A stretch of DNA of 64,000 nucleotides, taken from Caulobacteraceae bacterium (GTDB lineage Bacteria > Pseudomonadota > Alphaproteobacteria > Caulobacterales > Caulobacteraceae). The position numbers and the translations under genes were made by a program. Below the pieces are notes generated by a model. That model was not told the origin of the DNA and did no database searches. It saw nothing but the letters and a program-made list of their open reading frames with translations. Location of the stretch: positions 99,119-163,118 of the forward strand of contig CANJME010000005.1 in NCBI GenBank assembly GCA_947475875.1, given 5' to 3'. How positions within the stretch are numbered: the stretch's first letter is position 1; every line of letters starts with the position of its first letter. Shown here in pieces: positions 38,848 to 48,228 of the stretch.

Positions 38848-39168
38848 TCACCCGCACTTCAGCTCTTTCACCACCTGCGTCTTCTCGTCGAACAGGATGG
38901 TCAGGCGCGCGGGGCTGTAGTCCATGGTCACCGGGCAATTGGTGCAGGTTATCCGCCACACCGCCCCGGCAGGTTTGGCGGGCAATTGGCTTTTCGGCCT
39001 TCCAACGAAGCTGACCAAAGCCTTGTACCCGCAGGTATCCGGCACAAGATTCCAGTCAATGTATGTGTTTGAGGGCCCCGCCTCGACACCCGTTGCCACT
39101 GATGCCGGGGACGGCGGCGAGTTCGGCGCGCACGACGCCAGCAGAACGCACAACGCCACCGCTCGCAT
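38848..39168 (-). CDS. I78-family peptidase inhibitor-like lipoprotein
   Basis: A 106-residue protein. A short signal peptide ends in a lipobox-like LLASC at about residue 13. The mature part has the I78 pattern: an early DTCGYKALVSFVGRP, then TMDYSPARLTILFDEKTQVVKELKCG with the family's closing Cys-Gly. I78 members inhibit serine proteases such as subtilisin or elastase types. The ATG overlaps the holC stop by one base, so it is probably translated in the pepA-holC operon. Confidence 0.72.
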   Translation of the reverse strand: MRAVALCVLLASCAPNSPPSPASVATGVEAGPSNTYIDWNLVPDTCGYKALVSFVGRPKSQLPAKPAGAVWRITCTNCPVTMDYSPARLTILFDEKTQVVKELKCG

Positions 39169-39632
39169 CAAGCCTGCTTCTCCCAACCCTTTTCAGGATC
39201 CTCGCGCCAGTACGAGACAACAGTCCCGCCATCCTTGAACGCCTTGTACCGCACCCGCGCCGCGGCCACCGCCTCAGCGTCACGGCCATCGAACAACAGG
39301 ATACAGCGTTCAAAGCCTTCCAGCGGCCCGGCCTCAGCGCCGTCCAGCAAGAATAGCGCCTGGGCCTCATTCACATTTTCCATCCCGCTGGTCAGCAGCA
39401 CCGGCTGGCGCGCCGCCAGCGGTTCGTGATCGAGACCATGGGGGAGGAAACTGTCGTCCCGCCACGTCCACAGGGCCTGATCGATCTGATCCAGATGCCC
39501 CGTATCCGGGCTACGCACGATCGCCCGCCAGCCCTTGGCCAGGGACTTTTCAAGCAGCACCGGCAAGGTCGCTTCCGCCCCGGATCGCTCCAGGTGATAG
39601 AACCAGACCTCGCACGGCCCGCTAGCCTTCAT
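39168..39632 (-). CDS. holC: DNA polymerase III chi subunit
   Basis: A 154-residue HolC. It starts with CEVWFYHLERSGAEATLPVLLEKSLAKGW and contains the family's LDQIDQALWTWRDDSFLPHGL and QPVLLTSGMENVNEAQALFLLDG. Chi links the clamp-loader psi subunit to SSB. The ATG at 39632 overlaps the pepA stop by 11 bases, matching the widespread pepA-holC pairing. Longer frames upstream run into pepA. Confidence 0.93.
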   Translation of the reverse strand: MKASGPCEVWFYHLERSGAEATLPVLLEKSLAKGWRAIVRSPDTGHLDQIDQALWTWRDDSFLPHGLDHEPLAARQPVLLTSGMENVNEAQALFLLDGAEAGPLEGFERCILLFDGRDAEAVAAARVRYKAFKDGGTVVSYWREDPEKGWEKQA

Positions 39633-41097
39633 AGAAATCCGCCACCAGCCGGTCGAGCAGACGCACGCCGAAGCCGCTCGCCTGCTCCGGACTGACCGGC
39701 GTCGCGCCCGCCGCGCCCCAGGCCACGCCGGCGATATCGAGGTGGGCCCAGGGCACATCGTTGACGAACTTTTGCAGGAACAGCGCTGCCAGCACCGAGC
39801 CCGGTTTGCCGCCGATGTTCTTCATGTCGGCCACCGGGCTATCGATCTGCTTTTCGTAGCCCTTGTGCATGGGCATGCGCCACAACAGCTCGCCCGTCGC
39901 CTCCGAAGTCGCCATAAGATTGGCTGACAAGTCATCGTTATTACTGAATAAACCGGCGATGCTGGCGCCCAGCGAAATGATGATCGCCCCGGTCAGAGTC
40001 GCCAGGTCCACCATTACCTTCGGCTTGAACCGGTCCTGGCAGTACCAGAGTGCGTCAGCCAGAACGAGCCGGCCTTCGGCGTCCGTATTCAGCACCTCGA
40101 TGGTCTGCCCCGACATCGAGGTCACGATATCGCCCGGCCGCTGGGCGTTGCCGTCCGGCATGTTCTCGACCAGGCCCAGGATCCCCACCGCATTGACCTT
40201 GGCCTTGCGCGAGGCCAGCACATACATGGCCCCCGCCACGGCCGCGGCGCCCGCCATATCGCCCTTCATGTCCTCCATGCCCTCGGCGGGCTTGATGGAG
40301 ATGCCGCCGGTGTCGAAACAGACGCCCTTGCCGACGAATGCGACCGGCGCGGCCTTGCCCGCTCCGCCCCGCCACTGGATCACCGCCAGCTGGCTTTCCC
40401 GCCGGCTGCCCTGGCCGACGCCGAGCAGACTGCCCATGCCCAGCTTGGTCATAGCGGCTTCATCAAGGATTTCGACGGTCAGGCCCACCGATTCCAGCGT
40501 CTTGACCCGCCGTGCGAACTCTTCCGGATAAAGGATATTGGCCGGCTCCGAGACGAGGTCGCGGGTGAAAGTCACGCCTTCGCTGAGCGCCTTCAGTGGG
40601 CCCCAGGCTTTTTCAGCGGCCTTCACATCGTCGGCGACGATCTTCACCGTCGTCACCGACGGCTTCTTGTCCTCCGCCAATCGCGTCCGGTAGCGGTCGA
40701 ACCGGTAGGCTGCGAGCGCCACGCCCAGGGCCGCATTGGCGCAAGCCTGCGCCGATCCATCGGCGGGATAGAGCACCAGCTTGGTCGACCCGCTCATCTT
40801 GACCGCATTGTAAACGTGGGCCGCTGCCGTTTCATGGGTCATCGCCTTCACGGCCGTGCGGTCGCCCGCGCCCACAATCAGCGCCCGCTGCGCCTTCACC
40901 CCCGGCGGAGCGATGACATCGACGGTCTGCCCGGCCTTGCCTTTGAACCGGCCGGCGCTAATCGCCCGTGAGAGAGCACCTTGCGTTGCTGCATCCAGCG
41001 CGCCCGCCGCCGCCGTAAGCCCGTCCTCAAAGGCCACTACGGCGATGGCGCCGGTCAGGATTTCCACCTTGGGGGCCGCTACGAATTCAATCTGCAT
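39622..41097 (-). CDS. pepA: Leucyl aminopeptidase (M17)
   Basis: A 491-residue M17 aminopeptidase. The metal and active-site segments are GKGVCFDTGGISIKPAEGMEDMKGDMAGAA and the signature NTDAEGRLVLADAL, with ATLTGAIIISLG after it. It is a cytosolic dizinc hexamer that removes N-terminal residues; E. coli PepA also binds DNA in Xer recombination. ATG 41097 gives MQIEFVAAPKVE. It is divergent from lptF across an 83-base region. Confidence 0.96.
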   Translation of the reverse strand: MQIEFVAAPKVEILTGAIAVVAFEDGLTAAAGALDAATQGALSRAISAGRFKGKAGQTVDVIAPPGVKAQRALIVGAGDRTAVKAMTHETAAAHVYNAVKMSGSTKLVLYPADGSAQACANAALGVALAAYRFDRYRTRLAEDKKPSVTTVKIVADDVKAAEKAWGPLKALSEGVTFTRDLVSEPANILYPEEFARRVKTLESVGLTVEILDEAAMTKLGMGSLLGVGQGSRRESQLAVIQWRGGAGKAAPVAFVGKGVCFDTGGISIKPAEGMEDMKGDMAGAAAVAGAMYVLASRKAKVNAVGILGLVENMPDGNAQRPGDIVTSMSGQTIEVLNTDAEGRLVLADALWYCQDRFKPKVMVDLATLTGAIIISLGASIAGLFSNNDDLSANLMATSEATGELLWRMPMHKGYEKQIDSPVADMKNIGGKPGSVLAALFLQKFVNDVPWAHLDIAGVAWGAAGATPVSPEQASGFGVRLLDRLVADFYEG

Positions 41098-41180
41098 CAA
41101 CACACTCCCGCGTTCGCGTGGTTGTAGCAGCCGCCCGGGGCCGTGTAGAGAAGGCATTCGCGCCGTTCTCCCGGAACCCC

Positions 41181-42305
41181 ATGCCTCAGATCGAACAATA
41201 CCTGTTCCGGCAGCTGCGGGCCCCCACCCTTTGGGCGATCCTGGCCTTCGCGGCCGTGGCCTTGCTCTCGCAGAGCATTTCCGGCCTCGATCTGATCGTC
41301 AAACAGCGTCAGAGCGCCTGGATATTCATCGAGGTTACCCTGCTGGCCCTGCCCAAGATGCTGTCGCTGATAGTGCCGCTGGGCGCGTTCGTCGCCGCCC
41401 TGATCACCTTCAACCGGCTGCATACCGAGCAGGAGATCGTGGTCTGCTATGCCGGCGGCATCAGCCGCTGGCAGGTCGCCTCGCCAGCCATGCGCTGGGC
41501 GGTGTGGCTGGCGCTGATCACGCTGGCCATCAATCTCTGGGTCCAACCGCTCGCCTCGCGCAACATGCGGGCCGAGATTAACGCCGCCCGGGCCGACCTT
41601 GCCGCCGCCCTGGTGCGCGAGGGTCAGTTCACCGAACCCGCCGCCGGGCTGACCGTCTATGCCCAGACCATCGATCGCGGCGGCCTGATGCATAACCTCT
41701 TCATCCACCAGGAACTTTCCGACGGTTCGGCCTACACCTACACCGCCGCCGAGGGCATCCTCGTCAAGCGCGCCACCGGTCCGGAGCTGGTCATGCGCCG
41801 GGGCGCCACCCAGTCGCTCTCCAAGAACGGCGAGCTCAACTATCTGGCGTTCGACGAGGCCCCTTTCAGCCTCGCGCCCTACCAGGTGCTGCCGCCGCCC
41901 GACACCAAGGCCGAGGACCGCTTCATAAGCGAGCTCCTACACCCCTCGCCGAAGGACACCTGGGGGTCCAACCACCGCAATCTCATGCTGGCCGAGTTCC
42001 ATAGCCGCATCGCCGGCCCGCTCTACAACCTCACCTTCATGGCCTTCGCGATCAGTGCTGTCCTCGGCGGCGGTTTTTCACGCATGGGCTATGCCCGGCG
42101 CATGGCGTGGGTCTCGGCACTGGCCATAGCCACCCGCATCATCGGGTTCGTGGCCGTCGACGCGGCGGGAGACGCGCCGATCCTGAACATCCTGCAGTAT
42201 GCAACGCCTATCGCGGGCATCGGCTTCACGCTTTGGCCTTTCGTGGCCGGGGGGAGATCCGGCGCGCGCAACCGATCGGCCGCCATGGCGGCGAGGGCGG
42301 CCTGA
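41181..42305 (+). CDS. lptF: LPS export ABC transporter permease LptF
   Basis: A 374-residue YjgP/YjgQ permease. It has an N-terminal membrane part (TLWAILAFAAVALLSQSISG, PLGAFVAALITFNRLHTEQE), a large periplasmic beta-jellyroll region, and C-terminal membrane segments. With LptG and LptB it extracts LPS from the inner membrane toward LptC. Its TGA shares a base with the lptG ATG (TGATG). No lptB or lptC lies in the window. Confidence 0.93.
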   Translation: MPQIEQYLFRQLRAPTLWAILAFAAVALLSQSISGLDLIVKQRQSAWIFIEVTLLALPKMLSLIVPLGAFVAALITFNRLHTEQEIVVCYAGGISRWQVASPAMRWAVWLALITLAINLWVQPLASRNMRAEINAARADLAAALVREGQFTEPAAGLTVYAQTIDRGGLMHNLFIHQELSDGSAYTYTAAEGILVKRATGPELVMRRGATQSLSKNGELNYLAFDEAPFSLAPYQVLPPPDTKAEDRFISELLHPSPKDTWGSNHRNLMLAEFHSRIAGPLYNLTFMAFAISAVLGGGFSRMGYARRMAWVSALAIATRIIGFVAVDAAGDAPILNILQYATPIAGIGFTLWPFVAGGRSGARNRSAAMAARAA

Positions 42306-43411
42306 TGCGCTTTCGATTGACCGCCATTGAAACCTATGTGCTGGGCCAGACCCTGATCTCGGTGCTGGGCTCCCTGGCGATACTGAGTTCACTGGCCATT
42401 CTGCTCGACGTCGTTGAAGTGGCCTCGCGCGTCGACGTCGGCTTCCTCGGCATCGCACGGCTGGTCTCACTGAAGTCCCCGGCGGTCATTGTTCTGGTTC
42501 TGCCGTTCATGCTGCTCTTCGGCACCCTGTTTGCTTTCGTCGGCCTGAACCGGCGCAGCGAGTTGGTAGCCATGCGCGCGGCGGGCGTTTCGGCCTGGCG
42601 TTTCATCATGCCGGCGGCCCTTACCGCCTTTGTGTTCGGGGTCATCACGGTGACCGTCCTCGAACCAGTGACCACCGAGCTCAACGCTCGCTACAATCAG
42701 GCCCTGATCGCGCTGAAAGCCGACCCGGCCGCCAAGGCAGGCAGCGATATCTGGCTGCGCCAGGGCGGCGAAGGCGGCAAGGCGCGCACCCAGACTGTGA
42801 TCCACGCACGGACCATGGACGCTTCCAGCCCCGACGTGCGCCTGACCGATGTCTCATTCTATATATTCGACCTGGCTGAAAACGGGGTGGCGGTCTTCCA
42901 GCGCCGCATCGATGCGGCCGAAGCCACCCTCAAGGTCGGCGCCTGGAGCCTGAAGGACGCGAAGGAAACTTCGCCGGGCAGTCAGGTCATGCACTCGGAC
43001 ACCATGACCCTGCCGACCCTGATCAACAACCGCCGCGACGTGGAGCGGTTTTCCTCGCCCACCACCATCTCGCTCTGGGCCTTGCCCAACTTCATCGCCC
43101 AGACCGAACAGGCGGGCTTTTCCAGCGTCGGTTACCGGCTGCGCCTGCAGCAGCTCTTGGCGATTCCCCTGCTCTACGCGGCCATGTCGATCCTGACCGC
43201 GGCCTTTTCGCTCAAGCTGATGCGCTCAGGGGGCCTGGCAATCCTCGCCACCTCCGGCGTGCTTTTGGGTTTTGTGTTCTTTTTCTTCGACCAGGTAGCC
43301 GTCGCCCTGGGACAAGCCGAGTGGATTCCGGTATTCGCCGCGGCGTGGGCGCCGCCCTTATTGGCGCTGCTGTCCGGATTGACCTTGCTTTGTTATACGG
43401 AAGACGGGTGA
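42305..43411 (+). CDS. lptG: LPS export ABC transporter permease LptG
   Basis: A 368-residue partner of LptF with the same plan: TM segments near the N-terminus (LISVLGSLAILSSLAILLDVVEV, PFMLLFGTLFAFVGLNRRSELVAMRAAG), a periplasmic domain, and C-terminal TM segments (AMSILTAAFSLKLMRSG, ILATSGVLLGFVFFFFDQV). Lost coupling to LptF is unlikely given the one-base overlap. lptD follows 25 bases downstream. Confidence 0.94.
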   Translation: MRFRLTAIETYVLGQTLISVLGSLAILSSLAILLDVVEVASRVDVGFLGIARLVSLKSPAVIVLVLPFMLLFGTLFAFVGLNRRSELVAMRAAGVSAWRFIMPAALTAFVFGVITVTVLEPVTTELNARYNQALIALKADPAAKAGSDIWLRQGGEGGKARTQTVIHARTMDASSPDVRLTDVSFYIFDLAENGVAVFQRRIDAAEATLKVGAWSLKDAKETSPGSQVMHSDTMTLPTLINNRRDVERFSSPTTISLWALPNFIAQTEQAGFSSVGYRLRLQQLLAIPLLYAAMSILTAAFSLKLMRSGGLAILATSGVLLGFVFFFFDQVAVALGQAEWIPVFAAAWAPPLLALLSGLTLLCYTEDG

Positions 43412-43436
43412 GCCGGGGGGCTGGAGTGAGTTGAGG

Positions 43437-45821
43437 ATGAGACGACCCCGCGCGGCCTTTCGTCTACACGTCCTGATGGGCGCCGCAGCCACGGCTCTGC
43501 TGGCCGGCGCGGCGCATGCGCAAAGCGATGCCATCGTTATCGACGCCGACCGCACCGTGGTCGGCCCGGGCGATCGGATCGAGGCCACCGGCCACGTTCA
43601 GGCGGTCAGCGGCTCAGAAACCCTCAAGGCCGAAAAGGTCATCCGCGGCGACAACGGCGTTCTGGACGCCACCGGCAATGTCGAGGCCGTCACCCAGAGC
43701 CAGAACAGCAAGGGCGAGGCCCAGACCCGCTCGCTGCGCGCCGAGCACGTCACCTTCGATCCGAATAACGCCGTCATCTCCGCCAATGGCGACATCCGCA
43801 TCTATCAGCCCGACGGCTCGGTGGAGTTCGCCGATACCCTGACCTTCACCCAGTCCATGGAAACGGGCGTGGCCACCAACTTCGCCGCCCGCATCCGGCA
43901 GAGTGGGTCTTCCAACGAGTCCACCCTTGCGGCGGCCAGCGTCATCAAGCGCGATGAGAACTTTTCGGAAATGAACCGGGCGATATTCACAGCCTGCGAA
44001 TGCCAGGACGAAGAGGGCAACGACAAGACCCCCACCTGGGCGATCAGCGCCGAAAAGGTGGTGCGCGACAAGGCCGGCGGTTCGATCAACTTCCGGGACG
44101 CCTGGATCGCCTTCGGCGGCGCGCGCGTCATTCCGCTGCCGTTCTTTTCCATGGCCGACCCGACCATCGACCGAAAATCTGGCCTGCTGGCCCCCGACTT
44201 CCAGAGGACCGAACGGCGCGGGATCAGCTACAGCCAGCCGTGGCTCTGGGCCATCTCGCCTTCCCAGGAACTGATCCTGACCCCGCAGATCAACACCGAG
44301 GTTAATCCATTTCTGACCGCCAACTGGCGCAACCGTTTCTATTCGGGCCTGCTTGAGGTCGAGGCGGGATACACCGTCGAGCGCGATTTCAACAACAAGG
44401 GGCTGGAATTCGGCCCTACCCGGGGCAAGGGCTATATCTTCTCGGACGGCCGCTTCGCGCTCTCTGATCTTTGGACCTGGGGCTTCACCGCCCAGGCTGC
44501 GCGCGATCGCCGCGTGTTCGACCAGTACAGCATCGACTATTCACCCGCCGACCGCGGCCTGTTCGTGCCCGGCGACCGCCGATTGATCTCTCAGATCTAC
44601 ACCGCCCGCAGCGGTGAGACCTCCTACCTCTCCATCGCCGCCATGTCCTTTCAGAGCCTCCGTCCCCTGCCCGGCCCCCCCGGCCCCTTTGGACTGCGCC
44701 CGCTGGAAGACAACGACACCCTGCCCTTCGTCGGCCCCCTGGTCGAGTTCCGCTACGATCCGACGGTCAGCGTCGCTGGCGGCCGATTCCGGCTGATTGG
44801 CTCGGGCGTGGTGCTCAACCGGGAAGGATCACCACTGACGCCGGGTGCGCCCGGGGTCGATTCGAGCCGCGCCACCATCGAGGCCGACTGGCGCGACAGC
44901 TTCACCGCGGCCGGCGGCCTGCGCTTTGAGCCGTTTCTGGATGTGCGCGGCGACTACTACCGCACCGCCGACCTTTCCCCGACTGACTCCGCCAGTCACA
45001 CCAATTCCCGTACCATCGCCACGGCGGGCGCGGACATCTCCTGGCCGCTGGTGAAAGTGGGCGATACCGTCACCACCACCATTGAGCCGATGGTCCAGCT
45101 GGCCGCCTCGAAGATGGCCCGAGTCGAGCCGGAAATTCCCAACGAGGACAGTCTCGCCATCCAGTTGAATGAGAGCAACCTCTTCGACTTCAACAAGGCG
45201 CCCGGATTTGATCTGTACGAAGGCGGCCAGCGTCTGAGCGCCGGGTTGCGCACCACCTTCGACTGGGGCGACGGGCGCAACCTGCGCATCCTGGTCGGCC
45301 GGACCTACCGCGACGAGCCCAATCCGCTGCTGCCGGCCCGCACCGGCCTTTCGGGACGGACGTCGGACTGGGTCGCCGCCGCCGACGCGACCCCCGTGCC
45401 CGGCCTGCAGCTCTTTGCCCGCACACGTTTTGACGATGGGGCCATTCGTCACATCGAGGCCGGCGTCGACGCGGACCTGGACCGCGCCCACGGCTACCTG
45501 CGCTACATGCGCACCCACGAAGACCCCTCCGGTTTTCCGGCAGAGGACATCGAGGGTCAGGCCGAGATTTTCGTTTCCAAAACCTGGGGTTTTCAGGTCA
45601 GCGCCACGCGCGATCTGGAGCAGGCCCAGTGGCGGCGACGTTCCATCGGTGCGGTCTATCAGGATGATTGCCTGCGTTTCGAGTTGCTCTATCAGCGTGA
45701 CAATAACCCGCTGCTCGGCGCGAGAGATTCCAGTTCGGTGGTCTTTCGCCTAACCCTCGCCACATTGGGGAATACAGGGTACAGCAATCCCGGCTCGCAC
45801 CACACCGGCGCGCGCCCCTAG
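43437..45821 (+). CDS. lptD: LPS-assembly outer membrane protein LptD
   Basis: A 794-residue protein with a signal peptide (HVLMGAAATALLAGAAHA), an N-terminal OstA/LptA-like jellyroll (AQSDAIVIDADRTVVGPGDR to about residue 200), and a long beta-barrel ending in aromatic-rich strands. It forms the pore that inserts LPS into the outer leaflet with LptE. The cysteines CECQDEEG near residue 185 may form disulfides. ATG 43437 is preferred to an in-frame TTG at 43431. Confidence 0.93.
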   Translation: MRRPRAAFRLHVLMGAAATALLAGAAHAQSDAIVIDADRTVVGPGDRIEATGHVQAVSGSETLKAEKVIRGDNGVLDATGNVEAVTQSQNSKGEAQTRSLRAEHVTFDPNNAVISANGDIRIYQPDGSVEFADTLTFTQSMETGVATNFAARIRQSGSSNESTLAAASVIKRDENFSEMNRAIFTACECQDEEGNDKTPTWAISAEKVVRDKAGGSINFRDAWIAFGGARVIPLPFFSMADPTIDRKSGLLAPDFQRTERRGISYSQPWLWAISPSQELILTPQINTEVNPFLTANWRNRFYSGLLEVEAGYTVERDFNNKGLEFGPTRGKGYIFSDGRFALSDLWTWGFTAQAARDRRVFDQYSIDYSPADRGLFVPGDRRLISQIYTARSGETSYLSIAAMSFQSLRPLPGPPGPFGLRPLEDNDTLPFVGPLVEFRYDPTVSVAGGRFRLIGSGVVLNREGSPLTPGAPGVDSSRATIEADWRDSFTAAGGLRFEPFLDVRGDYYRTADLSPTDSASHTNSRTIATAGADISWPLVKVGDTVTTTIEPMVQLAASKMARVEPEIPNEDSLAIQLNESNLFDFNKAPGFDLYEGGQRLSAGLRTTFDWGDGRNLRILVGRTYRDEPNPLLPARTGLSGRTSDWVAAADATPVPGLQLFARTRFDDGAIRHIEAGVDADLDRAHGYLRYMRTHEDPSGFPAEDIEGQAEIFVSKTWGFQVSATRDLEQAQWRRRSIGAVYQDDCLRFELLYQRDNNPLLGARDSSSVVFRLTLATLGNTGYSNPGSHHTGARP

Positions 45822-45844
45822 CCTCGTGAACCATCATTGAGACC

Positions 45845-47224
45845 ATGACAGCGAAATTCGAAATCCGGCTTAAGGCGGCCAGCCGCGCGGGGCTATGCGC
45901 CGCGTTTGTCGCCTTTCTGCCGCTGGCCGCGATGGCCCAGCTTGGCGTATCCGCTCCCAGCGCGCCGCTCATCCCCCTGAGCGCCCCTGCGGCGCTCGCG
46001 CCGTCCGCCCAACCCGTGATCGTGCAGCGCGCCGCTGTGGTCGCCATTGTCGACGGCGAGCCAATCACCAACTTCGCCCTGACCCAGAGGATGCTGTGGC
46101 TGAGCCTCGGTCAGCCGCGCAACATGACCCAGGAACAGTTGGCGAGCCTGCAGCAGGAAGCCCGGCGGTCCCTGGAAGACCAGCTGCTCCAAAAGCACTA
46201 TCTGCTCATCCAGGAACGTGAGCGCAAGCTGCCGACCGGCACACTGTTCGCCACCGATGAAGACATAGACGGGTACCTTGGCGCCATGGCCCGCGACAAC
46301 GGCATGACCTCTGCGGTGTTTCAGGACCGAATTCAGCAGGCCGGCATCAGCCGCAACCTCCTGCGCGACCAGATTCGCATCACCATCAGCTGGCAGCAGT
46401 GGATCAGCCGCTTCTACGGGCCGCGGGTCAAGGTGTCGGAAGAAGAGGCGACGAGGCGCCTGCACGAGCTCGAGGCCATGGCCGCCGAGCCGCAGTACCG
46501 CGTCAGCGAGATCTTTATCGAGGCCGAGAAGGTCGGCGGGATCGCCAACGCCGAGACCGCGGCGCGCAACATCATCGCCCAGCTGCAGGCCCAGGGCCGC
46601 TTCGATCAGATGGCTTATCAGTACTCGGCGCTGCCAACAGCGGCGAACGGCGGCGATGCGGGCTGGCTCACCGAAGCCCAGTTGCCGCCGGAAGTCGCCC
46701 CGCTCATGGCCGATTTGCGCCCGGGCTTCGTCACCCGCCCGGTGACCACCTCAACCGGCGTCTATCTGATCATGCTGAAGGAAAAGCGGGCCGGCAGCAC
46801 ATCGACCCTGGTCAATCTCAAGCAGATCGCCATTCCGCTGACGCCCAACGCCGACGCGGCCACCGCTCAGGCCGGGCAAAACCGTCTTTTGGCGCTGAAG
46901 GCCCAGATCAAGGGTTGTGACACCATGGATCAGACAGCGCGCGCCGCCGGCTTGCAGGTGGGCGATCTCGGCCAGGCCGACACCAAGGACCTGGCGCCTG
47001 ATATCAAGGCGATCGTAGAGTCCCTGCAAACCAACCAGGTCAGCGATCCGGTGCGCACCGACGCCGGCCTGCACCTGATCGCGCTCTGCGGACGCGTGCC
47101 CAGCGGCGTCAGGATGCCGTCGCTGGACGAGATCAAGAACGACCTCACCAACGACCGGCTGGCCAGCGTCGCCTCGCGCGAACTGCGGAACCTGCAGCAG
47201 TCCGCGACCATCCGCGAGCCCTAG
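45845..47224 (+). CDS. surA: Periplasmic chaperone/peptidyl-prolyl isomerase SurA
   Basis: A 459-residue protein. It has a signal peptide (GLCAAFVAFLPLAAMAQ), a SurA N-terminal helical domain (VVAIVDGEPITNFALTQRML) and a parvulin/PpiC domain (YRVSEIFIEAEKV to STGVYLIMLKEKRAG, about residues 220-320). A weaker C-terminal region follows with SDPVRTDAGLHLIALCGR. It escorts outer-membrane proteins such as LptD to BAM. The stop shares bases with the pdxA GTG. Confidence 0.9.
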   Translation: MTAKFEIRLKAASRAGLCAAFVAFLPLAAMAQLGVSAPSAPLIPLSAPAALAPSAQPVIVQRAAVVAIVDGEPITNFALTQRMLWLSLGQPRNMTQEQLASLQQEARRSLEDQLLQKHYLLIQERERKLPTGTLFATDEDIDGYLGAMARDNGMTSAVFQDRIQQAGISRNLLRDQIRITISWQQWISRFYGPRVKVSEEEATRRLHELEAMAAEPQYRVSEIFIEAEKVGGIANAETAARNIIAQLQAQGRFDQMAYQYSALPTAANGGDAGWLTEAQLPPEVAPLMADLRPGFVTRPVTTSTGVYLIMLKEKRAGSTSTLVNLKQIAIPLTPNADAATAQAGQNRLLALKAQIKGCDTMDQTARAAGLQVGDLGQADTKDLAPDIKAIVESLQTNQVSDPVRTDAGLHLIALCGRVPSGVRMPSLDEIKNDLTNDRLASVASRELRNLQQSATIREP

Positions 47225-48228
47225 TGAAGGCGCTCGCGGTCACTCTTGGCGACCCGGCCGGCATCGGCCCCGAAATTATCGCCAAGGCCTGGAACACGCT
47301 CAAGGACACAGGCCCCGCTTTCGTGGTGATCGGCGACCTCGGCCAGGTCGCCAGCGCGCCTGGCAGCGACAAACGCCCTCTGGTGCGAGTCGGGTCCATG
47401 GAAGAGGGCGCGCGCGGTTTTTCTGACGCCCTGCCCGTCATAGATATCCCTGTCCGCTCGCCGGTAATCGCCGGCCAGCCGTCGCCCGACAATGCGAAGG
47501 AAATCATAGGCTGGATCGAAACCGCCGTGGGCCTGGCTCTCTCCGGCGAAGCGAGCGGAGTAGTGACCGCGCCCATCTCCAAGTCGCCGCTGTACGAAAG
47601 TGGCTTCACCTTCCCCGGCCACACCGAATTTCTCGGCATGCTGACCGCCAACACCCGCCACACCGGCGCGCGCGGGCCGGTAATGATGCTGACTGGCGGT
47701 GATTTGCGCGTCGTGCCGGCCACCGTGCATCTGCCGCTGGCCGAAGTTCCCGGCAAGCTGACCATCGAGAGCCTGGTTTCAACCGCGGTCGTCGCCGACC
47801 AGGCTCTGCGCAAGGATTTCGGCATCCGAAAGCCGCGGCTGGTGATGACCGGCCTCAATCCTCACGCCGGCGAGGGCGGAAAACTGGGCCACGAGGAAGA
47901 GCGCATCATCAGCCCGGCCGTGCGCGCCTTGCGCGACCTCGGCGTCGATTGTCGCGGCCCAGCCGCCGCCGACGCCCTCTTTCACCCCGAAGCCCGCAAG
48001 GGGTACGATCTGGTGATCTGCATGTATCACGATCAGGCCCTGATCCCGGTGAAGATGCTGGATTTCTGGGGCGGGGTGAACGTAACGCTCGGCCTTCCCA
48101 TTGTCCGCACCTCGCCCGACCACGGCGTCGCCTACGACATCGCCGGCCGGGGCCTGGCCCGCGAAGACAGCATGATCGCTGCGATCCGTCTGGCCGCCGA
48201 AATCGCCGAGCGGCGCCAGGCAGCGTGA
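47224..48228 (+). CDS. pdxA: 4-hydroxythreonine-4-phosphate dehydrogenase
   Basis: A 334-residue PdxA with GDPAGIGPEIIAKAW at the start, VTAPISKSPLYESGFTFPGHTEFL with metal-binding His, GLNPHAGEGG, and MYHDQALIPVKML. It makes 3-amino-2-oxopropyl phosphate for pyridoxal phosphate synthesis. It starts GTG overlapping the surA TAG (TAGTG) and overlaps rsmA by 4 bases. The surA-pdxA-rsmA order is conserved in many proteobacteria. Confidence 0.96.
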   Translation: MKALAVTLGDPAGIGPEIIAKAWNTLKDTGPAFVVIGDLGQVASAPGSDKRPLVRVGSMEEGARGFSDALPVIDIPVRSPVIAGQPSPDNAKEIIGWIETAVGLALSGEASGVVTAPISKSPLYESGFTFPGHTEFLGMLTANTRHTGARGPVMMLTGGDLRVVPATVHLPLAEVPGKLTIESLVSTAVVADQALRKDFGIRKPRLVMTGLNPHAGEGGKLGHEEERIISPAVRALRDLGVDCRGPAAADALFHPEARKGYDLVICMYHDQALIPVKMLDFWGGVNVTLGLPIVRTSPDHGVAYDIAGRGLAREDSMIAAIRLAAEIAERRQAA

